The notes beneath the pieces were generated by a model, which ran no database searches, was not told where the DNA came from, and saw only the letters and a list, made by a program, of their open reading frames with translations. From Actinomycetes bacterium (GTDB lineage: Bacteria > Actinomycetota > Acidimicrobiia > Acidimicrobiales > RAAP-2): 64,000 bases of DNA. The stretch lies in NCBI GenBank assembly GCA_021795095.1, contig JAJYPU010000002.1, positions 16,633 to 80,632 of the forward strand. The letters are read 5' to 3'. A program made the position numbers and the translations under genes. Positions 1 to 9,562 of this stretch are shown here, piece by piece (position 1 is the first letter of the stretch; each line of letters opens with the position of its first letter).

Positions 1-230
1 CGACACTCCTCATCCTCTCGTACTACGTGTGGCGCTACGTCCGCGCGCACTGGCCGTTAAGCCTGTCGAAGCTGCTCGGCGTCTTGAGCATCGCGTTCAT
101 GCTCGTGATCCTGAGTGCGTCGGCGACGCGAATCGGCTACATCATCTACCCGATCAACCTGGCACTGTGGTCGTGGGCGTTCGTGGACGTCGAGCAACGC
201 GCGCCCGAACGAGTCCTCGAGGCCGCCTAA
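1..230 (+). CDS. C-terminal end of a membrane protein (5' end outside window)
   Basis: The frame is open from the first bases to a TAA at 228-230, so only about the last 75 residues are visible. They contain two hydrophobic stretches (around LLGVLSIAFMLVIL and IGYIIYPINLALWSWAF) separated by a short polar turn, followed by a charged tail. This suggests a polytopic integral membrane protein with a cytoplasmic C-terminus. I do not recognise the family. It converges on the next gene with a 4-bp overlap. An internal GTG at 27 could be read as a start, but the open frame upstream of it argues for truncation by the window edge. Confidence 0.6.
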   Translation, partial: TLLILSYYVWRYVRAHWPLSLSKLLGVLSIAFMLVILSASATRIGYIIYPINLALWSWAFVDVEQRAPERVLEAA

Positions 231-777
231 ATCGCCGACGAGTTCTGATAAATGCGGTAGGTCCATCGCACCGTGCCGTGCGACGCATGGGTCACGGTGA
301 CGCCGACCACCCAGTAGAAGGTGTCGCTACCGGCCTTTTGGAAGAGGAGTTGGGGGCCGGAGGTCGAGCCACTCGAGAAGAGGTTCCACCCCTCGGCCTC
401 GAGATGGGTCCGGTAGTAGCCGAGCAGGGATCCAGCGTCGGCCGTGGTCGCGAGCGACGCCAGGCAGTCGTAGTCGCCGGCGCCGCCGTTGAGGTGCTGG
501 ATCGGCGCGACGTCCACGGTGTGCACTGGCACCACGAGGGCGCCGACGATATTCCCCGGTGGACTGCCGTTCTGGTGGCAGCCCACCACCGGTGCGTTCG
601 AGGGTGCAGTGGCGAGGCCCCCGACGACCACGGCCTCGGTGGTGCTCGTGGTCACCGTTGGGTTGGCGACCAGGTTCACGATCATGAAGGTCACGAGTGT
701 CACGACCGCGATGCCGATGATGATCGCTGCGGGCAGGATGCTGGTCGTCGTCGTGAGTGGTGGCTTCGTCGGTTCGC

Positions 778-781
<4 letters not shown>
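227..781 (-). CDS. Membrane-anchored extracytoplasmic hypothetical protein
   Basis: A 184-aa protein of unknown function. A short Thr-rich cytoplasmic N-terminus (SEPTKPPLTTTT) is followed by one strong transmembrane helix (about residues 16-40, rich in Ile/Val/Ala) and an extracytoplasmic domain with two cysteines that could pair. I chose the GTG at 781, which overlaps the TGA of thiD as GTGA and so implies translational coupling; a GTG three codons further upstream (790) is also in frame. It is probably cotranscribed with thiD, but nothing in the protein points to thiamine metabolism. Confidence 0.65.
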
Positions 782-2494
<1,713 letters not shown>

Positions 2495-2496
<2 letters not shown>

Positions 2497-2531
2497 CACG
2501 GACGACTAACTACACGGGTGTAGTCCGTGCT
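2495..2531 (+). promoter_or_regulatory. Nested inverted repeats upstream of the merR-type gene (candidate operator)
   Basis: Two perfect overlapping palindromes are visible: an inner one with 7-bp arms (2509-2515 and 2518-2524, ACTACAC/GTGTAGT) and an outer one with 9-bp arms (2495-2503 and 2523-2531, AGCACGGAC/GTCCGTGCT). They end just before a TACGCT hexamer (2534-2539) that could be the -10 of the regulator gene. The position suits an autoregulatory operator. It overlaps the thiG stop and has no T-tract, so a terminator role is less likely. Confidence 0.5.
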
Positions 2532-2568
2532 GGTACGCTGGGTGGTGCCTCGGTCGGGAGGGACGGCA

Positions 2569-3024
2569 ATGATGCAACGTACGACGGGATTCAGTGGTCC
2601 GCTGGTCTGTCGGCTGACGGGGGTCACCTATCGTCAGCTGGACTACTGGGCGAGGACGGGATTGGTGACGCCGTCGATTACGCCGGCGACGGGGAGCGGT
2701 TCCAAGCGCGCCTACAGCTACGGCGACGTCCTCGAGGTGAAGGTGATCAAATCGCTTATAGACGCCGGTGTCGCGCTCGCCAAGGCGCGTCAGGCGGTGG
2801 AGTGTCTTCGTGGCGCCCTCGGCGCTGACTTGGCCTCGGCGAGCCTTGTGCTGAGCGAGCACGGATCGGTCCTCGCCCACAGCGATGGCGACCTCGTCGA
2901 CCTGCTGCGCGGCGGCCAAGGTGTCTTCAATATCGTTCCGCTGGGTGGCGTGGTCGCCGAACTCTCGACCACGATCAGCTCGGTCCAAGAGACGACGTCG
3001 GAGAGGGAGACTCGTTCGGCGTGA
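2569..3024 (+). CDS. MerR-family transcriptional regulator
   Basis: A 151-aa protein. The N-terminal winged helix-turn-helix is seen in VCRLTGVTYRQLDYWARTGLV (residues 13-33), followed by the wing (SKRAYSYGDVLEVKVIKSLIDAG) and a helical region. There is no cysteine-rich metal site at the C-terminus, so it is not a metal sensor of the classical type. I chose the ATG at 2569 because a GGGAGG ribosome binding site sits 6-7 bases upstream. Its position just before gcv genes resembles the mycobacterial Rv1828-Rv1832 (gcvB) neighbourhood, but the ligand and targets are unknown. It overlaps the next gene by one or a few bases. Confidence 0.88.
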   Translation: MMQRTTGFSGPLVCRLTGVTYRQLDYWARTGLVTPSITPATGSGSKRAYSYGDVLEVKVIKSLIDAGVALAKARQAVECLRGALGADLASASLVLSEHGSVLAHSDGDLVDLLRGGQGVFNIVPLGGVVAELSTTISSVQETTSERETRSA

Positions 3025-3419
3025 TGTCCGAAGACCCCGATGACGGCGCGTCGCGTCGTCACCCGTCGTGCCTCGATCGACCAATGGTCGATTTCGCGCA
3101 CCCGAGCGAACGGGTTCTTGCGAATTTGATGACGCTCTACGGGGTGTCCTGGCGCTACGAGCCCGTGGAGTTCCCCCTCGCCTGGGACGACAGCGGTCGC
3201 GCGGTGCGCGGCTTTCGCCCGGACTTCTACCTGCCCGAGCATCGCTTGTTCGTCGAGCTCACGGTGTCGGACCAACGACTAGTCACGAAGAAGAACCAGA
3301 AGGTCCGAGCCTTTCGCGCGCTCTATCCCGAGCTCGAGATCGTGGTCGTCTACCAACGCGACTTCGTTGCGCTGCTCAGGCGTCACGCCCTTGGGACCCT
3401 CGGCAACGTCGCGGCGTAG
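3024..3419 (+). CDS. Small PD-(D/E)XK-like nuclease-fold protein
   Basis: The 131-aa protein has the pattern of the restriction-endonuclease-like fold: SERVLANLMTLYGVSWRYEP at the start, then GFRPDFYLPE (catalytic Asp of the PD motif), then a strand ending in FVELT, where Glu is followed by Leu-Thr rather than the canonical xK, with lysines shortly after (TKKNQK). The lysine may therefore have migrated. The start overlaps the merR stop as TGATG; a GTG one codon upstream (3021) is equally possible. Its location between the regulator and gcvT suggests cotranscription with the regulator. The substrate is unknown, and the assignment rests on motif reading only. Confidence 0.6.
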   Translation: MSEDPDDGASRRHPSCLDRPMVDFAHPSERVLANLMTLYGVSWRYEPVEFPLAWDDSGRAVRGFRPDFYLPEHRLFVELTVSDQRLVTKKNQKVRAFRALYPELEIVVVYQRDFVALLRRHALGTLGNVAA

Positions 3420-3422
3420 AGT
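3417..3422 (+). promoter_or_regulatory. -10 element, gcvT (leaderless)
   Basis: TAGAGT overlaps the stop codon of the upstream gene and ends 7 bases before the GTG of gcvT. Confidence 0.4.
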
Positions 3423-3429
3423 TGGCCCC

Positions 3430-4482
3430 GTGACTGACCGACGCCCATTCCTCTATGACACCCACGTCGAACTGGGAGCGAAGATCGTCCCATTCGGCGG
3501 CTGGGCGATGCCCCTGCAGTATCAGACCGGCACGGTGGCCGAGCATCTGGCCTGTCGACGCGACGCCGTCGTCTTTGACGTGAGCCATCTCGGGACGGTG
3601 CGCTGCGATGGTCCGGGTATGTACGACGCTATCCAAGGGACCCTCACCAACGACCTGGCCAAGATCGAGCCGGGTCGTGCCCAGTACACGCACCTCTTGA
3701 ACGACGACGGGTTCGTCGTGGACGACATCATCGTCTGGTGGGTCAGTTCCGAGGAGTTCGACGTCATGCCGAACGCCTCGAATACCGCGGGCGTCACTGA
3801 GGCGCTGCCCGGCGTCGACGTGACGGCAGAGCGCTGCGTCCTCGCGGTCCAAGGCCCCCGTGCGCGCGAGCGGGTTCACGCCGTTGACGAACGATTCGCC
3901 TCGGTCGGACGATTTCGGGTGGCGCGCTTCGACTATCGCGGGGTAGAGGTACGCGTGGCCGGCACCGGCTACACCGGTGAGGCGGGACTTGAGTTGAGCG
4001 TGCCCAATGAGGTCGCCCGCGACCTGCTGTACGCGTTGATCGAGGCCGGGGTGACCCCGGCGGGACTCGGCGCGCGCGACACGTTGCGCCTCGAAGCCGC
4101 GCTGCCGCTCTACGGTCACGAGCTCACCCTGTCCTCGACGACGCTCGAGGCGGGGCTGGGTTGGGTGCTCGGGTGGGACAAGCCGACCTTCCGCGGACGT
4201 CCGGCCGTCGAGGCGGAACGGGCCCGCGGCGTCGCTCACCATCTCACAGGTGTCATCGCCGATGGTCGCCAGCCGCTGCGCGAGGGTGGTGTGGCGCGTC
4301 TCGACGGACGGACCGTTGGGCACTTGACGTCGGGCAACTACTCACCAGTGCTCGAGCGCGGCATCGGCCTCGCGATGGCTGACGAGGTGCTCGAGGTCGG
4401 CCGCCGCGTCACCGTCGAACTGCGCGGGCGCAGCGTGGATGCGACGACCGTCGCGCTTCCCTTCGTTCGAAAGGCGTCCTAA
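3430..4482 (+). CDS. gcvT: Glycine cleavage system T protein (aminomethyltransferase)
   Basis: GcvT transfers the aminomethyl carbon from H-protein lipoamide to tetrahydrofolate, releasing ammonia and forming methylene-THF. The 350-aa protein shows the typical N-terminus (VPFGGWAMPLQY, FDVSHLGTV), the mid-protein GTGYTGEAGLEL, GLGARDTLRLEAALPLYGHEL with the folate-site Asp/Arg, and the C-terminal barrel ending LPFVRK. The GTG at 3430 is chosen because homology starts there. gcvPA follows after one base, so gcvT-gcvPA-gcvPB is an operon. No gcvH gene is visible in the window. Confidence 0.95.
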   Translation: MTDRRPFLYDTHVELGAKIVPFGGWAMPLQYQTGTVAEHLACRRDAVVFDVSHLGTVRCDGPGMYDAIQGTLTNDLAKIEPGRAQYTHLLNDDGFVVDDIIVWWVSSEEFDVMPNASNTAGVTEALPGVDVTAERCVLAVQGPRARERVHAVDERFASVGRFRVARFDYRGVEVRVAGTGYTGEAGLELSVPNEVARDLLYALIEAGVTPAGLGARDTLRLEAALPLYGHELTLSSTTLEAGLGWVLGWDKPTFRGRPAVEAERARGVAHHLTGVIADGRQPLREGGVARLDGRTVGHLTSGNYSPVLERGIGLAMADEVLEVGRRVTVELRGRSVDATTVALPFVRKAS

Positions 4483-4483
4483 C

Positions 4484-5851
4484 GTGGCCGACTACCTCCC
4501 GCACACCGACGACGAGGTCGAGGCGATGCTCGCCTTTCTCGGTCTTCAAACTCTTGATGACCTCTTCGCACACATACCCGCCGCGATCCGGCTCGCCGCC
4601 GGGGCCACCGGTCTGCCCGAAGGCCGTTTCGAGCCCGACGTCGCCGACCAGTTCGCACAGTTCACGCGGGCCAATCGTGCTACCGCGAGTCAGATGATCT
4701 GCTTCGCCGGGGGTGGGGCCTACGACCACGAGGTGCCCAATGTCGTCAAGGCCCTGGCCTCTCGAAGCGAGTTCGTGACGGCCTACACGCCCTATCAGCC
4801 CGAGGTCGCCCAAGGGGTCCTTCAGGCATTGTTCGAGTATCAGACGCTGGTGTCGCGGCTGAGCGGGCTGCCCGTGGCCAACGCGTCGCTCTATGACGGT
4901 GCGACCGCGCTCGTCGAGGCGCTCAACCTAGCCGGCGGCTCGACAGGCCGCTCCACGATGCTCGTCTCGTCCGGGGTGCACCCGCACTGGCGCGCCGTGG
5001 TGCGCACCTTTGCCCGAGGCACCGGCCACCACGTGATCGAGGTGCCGCTCGTGGAAGGCGTGACCGATTGGTCGGGCGTGGACGTCGATGAGGCGGCTGC
5101 GGTCGTGGTCGCCTACCCGAACTATCTCGGCGTGCTCGAGGACATGGCGGCGGCGCGCGCGAACGCGACGCGACTGGGCGGTCTCTTCGTGGTGGCCGGG
5201 GACCCGGTCGCCGCGGGCGTCCTACGCACAGCGGGGGACTGGGGTGCCGATGTTTACGTCGGTGAGGGTCAGCCTTTCGGCACGGCCCTGTCTTTCGGTG
5301 GCCCCTACCTCGGACTCTTCGCCGTGGCCGCCGAGCACGTTCGACGTCTGCCCGGGCGAATCGTGGGGGAGACCCTTGACACCAACGGCCGGCGGGCCTT
5401 CGTGACGACCCTTCGCGCCCGCGAACAGGACATCCGTCGCGAGAAGGCGACCTCGAACGTCTGCACGAACCAGACCTTGATGGCTGTCACCGCGGCGATC
5501 CAGCTCGGCTGGCTCGGCACCGCGGGACTGCGTCAGGTCGCGGTGGCGAGCGCCACTGGGGCGCACGCGCTCTTTGACGCGGTCACCGCCATTGAGGGAG
5601 TGGAGCCACTGGTCACGGCCCCGTTCCTACGCGAGTTCGCCGTACGGCTGACGCGCCCGGCCGACGAGGTCATCGCGACGATGGCGGCCGACGGGATCCT
5701 CGCGGGTCTGTCGGTCTCGTCCTTGACTGGCGGGCTCGACCCGTCGATCGCGCACGACCCATCCACTGTCCTGCTCGTGGCGGTCACGGAACGGCGGACC
5801 CAACTGGAACTCGATGCTTACGTTGAGTCACTTCGAAAGGCGGTTCGGTGA
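4484..5851 (+). CDS. gcvPA: Glycine dehydrogenase (decarboxylating) subunit 1
   Basis: This is the N-terminal half of a split P-protein; with GcvPB it forms the PLP-dependent glycine decarboxylase. The 455-aa length fits the split form. Family features include YLPHTDDEVEAML at the start, CFAGGGAYDHEVP, TAYTPYQPEVAQGVLQ and the Ser/Thr-rich cofactor-neighbouring NVCTNQTLMA region. The GTG at 4484 begins the conserved sequence and lies one base after the gcvT stop. It overlaps gcvPB at its end. Split P-proteins are common in Gram-positive and thermophilic bacteria, whereas mycobacteria carry a single fused gcvB. Confidence 0.95.
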   Translation: MADYLPHTDDEVEAMLAFLGLQTLDDLFAHIPAAIRLAAGATGLPEGRFEPDVADQFAQFTRANRATASQMICFAGGGAYDHEVPNVVKALASRSEFVTAYTPYQPEVAQGVLQALFEYQTLVSRLSGLPVANASLYDGATALVEALNLAGGSTGRSTMLVSSGVHPHWRAVVRTFARGTGHHVIEVPLVEGVTDWSGVDVDEAAAVVVAYPNYLGVLEDMAAARANATRLGGLFVVAGDPVAAGVLRTAGDWGADVYVGEGQPFGTALSFGGPYLGLFAVAAEHVRRLPGRIVGETLDTNGRRAFVTTLRAREQDIRREKATSNVCTNQTLMAVTAAIQLGWLGTAGLRQVAVASATGAHALFDAVTAIEGVEPLVTAPFLREFAVRLTRPADEVIATMAADGILAGLSVSSLTGGLDPSIAHDPSTVLLVAVTERRTQLELDAYVESLRKAVR

Positions 5852-7359
5852 TGACGGCGGCACAACCCGGGGGCCGTGCGGCCTCGATCCCCTTGATGGG
5901 CCACGAGGTCGAGCCGACGATGTTCGAGCTCTCCGTGCGAGGCCGCTCGGCGGCCCAGCTGCGCACTACCGGGATCGCCCCACGCGCGCTTGAGTCGATG
6001 GTGCCCGCGAGTCACCTCAACCCCGAACCCCTCGTGACCGCCGATCTCGCCGAACGCGACCTCGTGGGCCACGTGACGCGGCTCACGCACCGCCAGTTCT
6101 CGGTCGACCTGGGTGCGTACCCGCTGGGATCTTGCACCATGAAGTACAACCCGAAGTTCTGCGACGCGGTCGCGTCCGACCCGGGACTCGCTTCGGTGCA
6201 CCCCGGTGCGCCCGCGGCCATGGTCCAGGGTTGGCTCGAACTGCTCGTGACCCTCGAGGAGCGCCTGTGTGCGATCACTGGCATGGCGGCAGCGACCCTG
6301 CAGCCGGCCGCGGGCGCGGCGGGGGAGCTGACCGGGCTGCTGCTGATGCGCGCCTTTCATCACGCCAACGGCAACGAGCGGCGTCGCGTGATCATCCCGG
6401 ACTCCTCGCACGGCACGAACCCGGCTTCGGTGACCCTCGGCGGGTACCAGGTGACGACGGTGCCGTCTAACGATCGCGGCCTCGTCGACCTGGACGCGTT
6501 GCGCGCGGCGCTCGGTCCCGACGTCGCGGGGATCATGCTCACCAACCCCAACACCGTCGGGCTCTTCGAGGAGCAGATCGTCGAGATCGCCGAGGCGGTC
6601 CACGACGTCGGGGGCTTGCTGTACTACGACGGCGCGAACCTGAACGCCATCCTCGGCGTCGTGCGGCCCGGTGACATGGGCTTTGACATCGTGCATATGA
6701 ACCTGCACAAGACTTTCGCGACGCCCCACGGGGGTGGCGGGCCCGGGGCGGGACCGGTCGCGGTCTCGTCACGACTCGAGCAGTTCCTGCCGGGACCACG
6801 CGCGACGCGCGTCGATGGTCGCTACGAGTGGGTGACGCCGAGTGCGTCGATCGGCCGGGTGCACGGTTGGCACGGCAACGCGCTGGTGCTCGCCCGCGCG
6901 CTCGCCTACATCGAGGTCCACGGCGGTGCCGGCTTGGAGCGCGTGGCCCAGCACGCCGTCTTGAACGCCAACTGGCTGCGCCGACGCCTCGCCGACACGC
7001 TGCCCGCGGCCTACGACCGGCCCTGCATGCACGAGTGCGTGCTGACCGCCACGTCGGTGAAGACGGCCCACGGGGTGCGAGGTCTCGACATCGCCAAGGC
7101 TCTCCTGGACGAGGGGTTCCACGCGCCCACGGTCTACTTCCCCCTGATCGTCGACGAGGCCCTGATGTTCGAGCCGACCGAGACCGAGAGTCCCCAGACC
7201 CTCGAGGCGCTCGCCGCCGCGGTCGAGTCAATCGTCGCGCGAGCGGCCACGGACCCCGAGTCGTTGCACCGCGCGCCGACGCACACCCCGGTGTCGCGCG
7301 TGGACGAGGCCCGCGCGGCGCGCCACCTGATCGCGACCGAGGACGACGCCGAGCGCTGA
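5851..7359 (+). CDS. gcvPB: Glycine dehydrogenase (decarboxylating) subunit 2
   Basis: The catalytic half of the glycine decarboxylase. The PLP Schiff-base lysine lies in NLHKTFATPHGGGGPG (about K287), downstream of the PLP-contacting DSSHGTNPAS and YYDGANLNA motifs. At 502 aa it is slightly longer than many homologues through a polar C-terminal tail. The start is either the ATG at 5851, overlapping the gcvPA TGA as TGATG, or the GTG directly before it. The enzyme feeds one-carbon units into folate together with GcvT; the H and L proteins must be encoded elsewhere. Confidence 0.95.
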   Translation: MTAAQPGGRAASIPLMGHEVEPTMFELSVRGRSAAQLRTTGIAPRALESMVPASHLNPEPLVTADLAERDLVGHVTRLTHRQFSVDLGAYPLGSCTMKYNPKFCDAVASDPGLASVHPGAPAAMVQGWLELLVTLEERLCAITGMAAATLQPAAGAAGELTGLLLMRAFHHANGNERRRVIIPDSSHGTNPASVTLGGYQVTTVPSNDRGLVDLDALRAALGPDVAGIMLTNPNTVGLFEEQIVEIAEAVHDVGGLLYYDGANLNAILGVVRPGDMGFDIVHMNLHKTFATPHGGGGPGAGPVAVSSRLEQFLPGPRATRVDGRYEWVTPSASIGRVHGWHGNALVLARALAYIEVHGGAGLERVAQHAVLNANWLRRRLADTLPAAYDRPCMHECVLTATSVKTAHGVRGLDIAKALLDEGFHAPTVYFPLIVDEALMFEPTETESPQTLEALAAAVESIVARAATDPESLHRAPTHTPVSRVDEARAARHLIATEDDAER

Positions 7360-7397
7360 GGCGTCGACATCGCTCGTTGGAGAGCGTTGAAGCCCGG

Positions 7398-7403
7398 TAC
7401 CAT
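7398..7403 (+). promoter_or_regulatory. -10 element, C26 peptidase gene (leaderless)
   Basis: TACCAT ends 6 bases before the ATG at 7410. Confidence 0.4.
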
Positions 7404-7409
7404 GGCCTC

Positions 7410-8156
7410 ATGGACGCACCCCTGATCGGCGTGACGGGCCGACGGTGGCCGGCGGCGCGCCTCGGCACGGCGGTGCCGCTCGCGATGTCGGGGCTCAGTG
7501 TTGACGTCCACTTCGCCGACTACGCCGCGTCCATCGCGGCCGCCGGGGGCGTGCCCGTCCAGCTGACGCGCGACGCGCCAGTGTCTGACCTGGTGAGCCG
7601 GCTCGACGGCCTCGTGTTGAGCGGGGGCGCCGACGTCGAGCCCGCCCGCTACGGCGCCCAACCCGAGGCCGACCTCGGTGAGGTCGAACCCGAGCGCGAC
7701 GCCTGGGAACTCGAGCTGCTTGCGGCGGCGGCCTCGCTCGACCTGCCGGTGCTCGGGGTCTGTCGGGGTCTGCAACTGCTCAACGTCGCGTACGGCGGGA
7801 CGCTGCGCCAGCACGTCGAACTCGACGAGGGCGCCGGGCATCCCCAGTGGGACGTCGACGGGCGGGTCGCGACCCACGAGGTCACCACCGTTGCGGGAAC
7901 GGCGCTGCGCGGGCTCGTGGGGGTCTCACTCGGGGTCAACTCACTTCACCATCAGGTCGTCGAGACGGTCGGTGGGGGACTGGTGGTGACGGCCCACGCC
8001 AGTGACGACGTGGTCGAGGGGCTCGAGACGAGCGACGGTCGCATCCTCGCCGTCCAGTGGCATCCCGAGCTGCTCGCCAAGCCCGACCCGACCTTCACGT
8101 GGATCGTCGAGCGAAGCCGTCGTTACCGTGCCCGACGTCCGCTCAGCGCAGGGTGA
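7410..8156 (+). CDS. Gamma-glutamyl-gamma-aminobutyrate hydrolase-family peptidase (C26)
   Basis: A 248-aa class-I glutamine-amidotransferase-like hydrolase of the PuuD/C26 type. The catalytic triad is readable: the nucleophile in GVCRGLQLLN (C118) and the VQWHPE motif (H218, E220). LSGGADVEP is the usual oxyanion-region motif. Related enzymes hydrolyse gamma-glutamyl-GABA or other gamma-glutamyl amides; the substrate here is not determined by sequence. The frame is open far upstream, but homology starts at the ATG at 7410, with a TACCAT hexamer 6 bases before it. It converges on the fluoride-channel genes with a 14-bp overlap. Confidence 0.88.
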   Translation: MDAPLIGVTGRRWPAARLGTAVPLAMSGLSVDVHFADYAASIAAAGGVPVQLTRDAPVSDLVSRLDGLVLSGGADVEPARYGAQPEADLGEVEPERDAWELELLAAAASLDLPVLGVCRGLQLLNVAYGGTLRQHVELDEGAGHPQWDVDGRVATHEVTTVAGTALRGLVGVSLGVNSLHHQVVETVGGGLVVTAHASDDVVEGLETSDGRILAVQWHPELLAKPDPTFTWIVERSRRYRARRPLSAG

Positions 8157-8505
8157 TCGACATACCCAGGGCGAAACCGAGTCCCGAGAGTACCGGGGTC
8201 GCGACCACGATCGCCGCGGCGTAGCCCCAGTGGTGCTCGCGCTGGAGCAGCGCTGGGACCGCGAAGGCCGACGAGAAGGTCGTGAGCCCACCGCAGAAGC
8301 CCGTGAGCAGGATCGCGTGGATGTGCGCGTCGCTCGAGGCGCTCAGTCGGTAGACGATCCAGCCGGCGACAAAGGCCCCGAGCACGTTGGCCGCGACCGT
8401 TGCCCAAGGACGGCGGGTCGGGTGATGGCGTCGCACGAGGTACTCCATGACGAAGCGCAGGGCGGCGCCCAGCGCGCCCGCCACGGTGAGGAGGGCGAGC
8501 GTCAT
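8143..8505 (-). CDS. crcB: Fluoride ion channel subunit CrcB/FluC (second of pair)
   Basis: A 120-aa protein with four predicted helices. The GFCGGLTTFSSAF motif (around residues 70-82) is the FluC signature that lines the F- pore, and an N-terminal GALGAALRFVMEYLV holds the conserved Arg. FluC channels are dual-topology dimers exporting fluoride. It overlaps the stop of the upstream crcB as ATGA, so the two are translationally coupled and probably form a heterodimer, as seen in many Gram-positive bacteria. Confidence 0.93.
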   Translation of the reverse strand: MTLALLTVAGALGAALRFVMEYLVRRHHPTRRPWATVAANVLGAFVAGWIVYRLSASSDAHIHAILLTGFCGGLTTFSSAFAVPALLQREHHWGYAAAIVVATPVLSGLGFALGMSITLR

Positions 8506-8918
8506 GGGTGGTGGCTCAGTCCGAGCCAGGCGGCGAGGACGCCGCTCGCGAGCGAGCAAACGGCGACCCCAAGGGCAATGGGCACCGAGAGGTGCCAGAT
8601 CGCTGCCCACGCGACCACCAGGCTCGAGTAGGAAGTGAAGCCACCGAGGAGCCCGGTGATCAGGAGCAGGCGCCATGGGTCGTTCGGGTCGTGGGCGCGC
8701 AACGCCGTGCGCAGCAGCCAGGTCGCGACGTAGACGCCCAGCACGTTGATAACGAGCAGGACCCACGGGACTTGGGTCGTCCAGTCCGTCGAGCTCGTCG
8801 GGATGTGTTGGAGTTTGAGCGCCAGGTCCCGGATGACCGTGCCGACGCCGCCACCAGCGAGAACAGCACCGAGGGCCAACGCGAACCGTTTGGGAGGCAG
8901 GGTGAGATTGGCCGGCAT
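8502..8918 (-). CDS. crcB: Fluoride ion channel subunit CrcB/FluC (first of pair)
   Basis: A 138-aa four-helix protein of the same family, with GGGVGTVIRDLAL at the start and the pore motif GLLGGFTSYSSLV. Compared with its partner the TTFS core is diverged to TSYS, which is typical of the second chain in heterodimeric FluC pairs. It is the promoter-proximal gene. I looked for a crcB-type fluoride riboswitch in the 130 bp upstream and did not find a convincing one. The start could be adjusted by a few codons. Confidence 0.9.
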   Translation of the reverse strand: MPANLTLPPKRFALALGAVLAGGGVGTVIRDLALKLQHIPTSSTDWTTQVPWVLLVINVLGVYVATWLLRTALRAHDPNDPWRLLLITGLLGGFTSYSSLVVAWAAIWHLSVPIALGVAVCSLASGVLAAWLGLSHHP

Positions 8919-9036
8919 CTGCCTGGGTAGGCTAGTCGGTCGGATCGTGCTAGCCGGTTCGCGTCGCCTCGCCAGGTCGTTCTCAACGTCACTTTACATA
9001 ACGTACATTATCGGCGGTAGATCTCAAACTTCCTGG

Positions 9037-9042
9037 TATAGT
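9037..9042 (+). promoter_or_regulatory. -10 element, secreted-protein gene (leaderless)
   Basis: TATAGT, close to the TATAAT consensus, ends 6 bases before the GTG at 9049. No ribosome binding site precedes the start. Confidence 0.5.
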
Positions 9043-9048
9043 GTCGTC

Positions 9049-9444
9049 GTGCGCCCAGTCCTTGCGTCCATCGTTTTCGCCGTGGCTTCGCTCGGTCTTT
9101 TCTCGGCGCCCGTGGCGGCGGATCCACCTTCGGCCCGGATTGTGTTGTCCTTCGACTTCAGTGACAACTCAGTTGCGCCCGCCGTCTCTAACGGGGTCTT
9201 TCATATCGCCACTGACGTGCTGCCCGAAGGCACGCGCGGCGTCGTGCGCATGATCGCCATTGCACCGGCCGACGCCGGCGTGTCCAACCTGCTCTGTCGC
9301 TTCCAGAACGTCGTGAAGAGCCGCGTTGAGTGTGGCTTCAACTTCACCGTGGCCGGCACGTGGTTGATTCGTGCCCAGTACGCGCCGGACCTCTCGTCGC
9401 CGATCGCCTTCACGTCGGGCACGAGCATCCGCGTCGGCGACTGA
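9049..9444 (+). CDS. Small secreted protein of unknown function
   Basis: A 131-aa precursor. It begins with a short Arg-containing n-region, a hydrophobic core (LASIVFAVASLGLF) and a likely signal-peptidase site after PVAA (about residue 24), leaving a mature chain of about 107 residues. The mature part alternates hydrophobic and polar residues like a beta-sandwich and has two cysteines (in LLCRF and VECGF) that could form a disulfide. I do not recognise the family. The GTG at 9049 is favoured because it precedes the signal peptide and follows the TATAGT hexamer. Confidence 0.65.
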   Translation: MRPVLASIVFAVASLGLFSAPVAADPPSARIVLSFDFSDNSVAPAVSNGVFHIATDVLPEGTRGVVRMIAIAPADAGVSNLLCRFQNVVKSRVECGFNFTVAGTWLIRAQYAPDLSSPIAFTSGTSIRVGD

Positions 9445-9449
9445 CCCCA

Positions 9450-9467
9450 CCTCGACGAGCGTCGAGG
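9450..9467 (+). terminator. Hairpin after secreted-protein gene
   Basis: A perfect 7-bp stem (CCTCGAC/GTCGAGG) with a GAGC loop lies 5 bases after the stop codon. No T-tract follows, so it is an I-shaped terminator candidate or a 3'-end stabiliser. Confidence 0.4.
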
Positions 9468-9550
9468 AATCGTGTATCGCGTTTCGAAACATCGTTCCTG
9501 ACCCTCGCTCGCCACGTGCTCCCTCGTGGGACGTCGCGTGAGCGGCGTTC

Positions 9551-9556
9551 TACACT
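9551..9556 (+). promoter_or_regulatory. -10 element, SDR gene (leaderless)
   Basis: TACACT ends 6 bases before the ATG at 9563. Confidence 0.45.
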
Positions 9557-9562
9557 TCGCAT

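Noticed and set aside
3420..3430. Glycine riboswitch upstream of gcvT
   Set aside because: gcvT begins 10 bases after the preceding gene and 7 bases after a -10-like hexamer, so there is no room for one.
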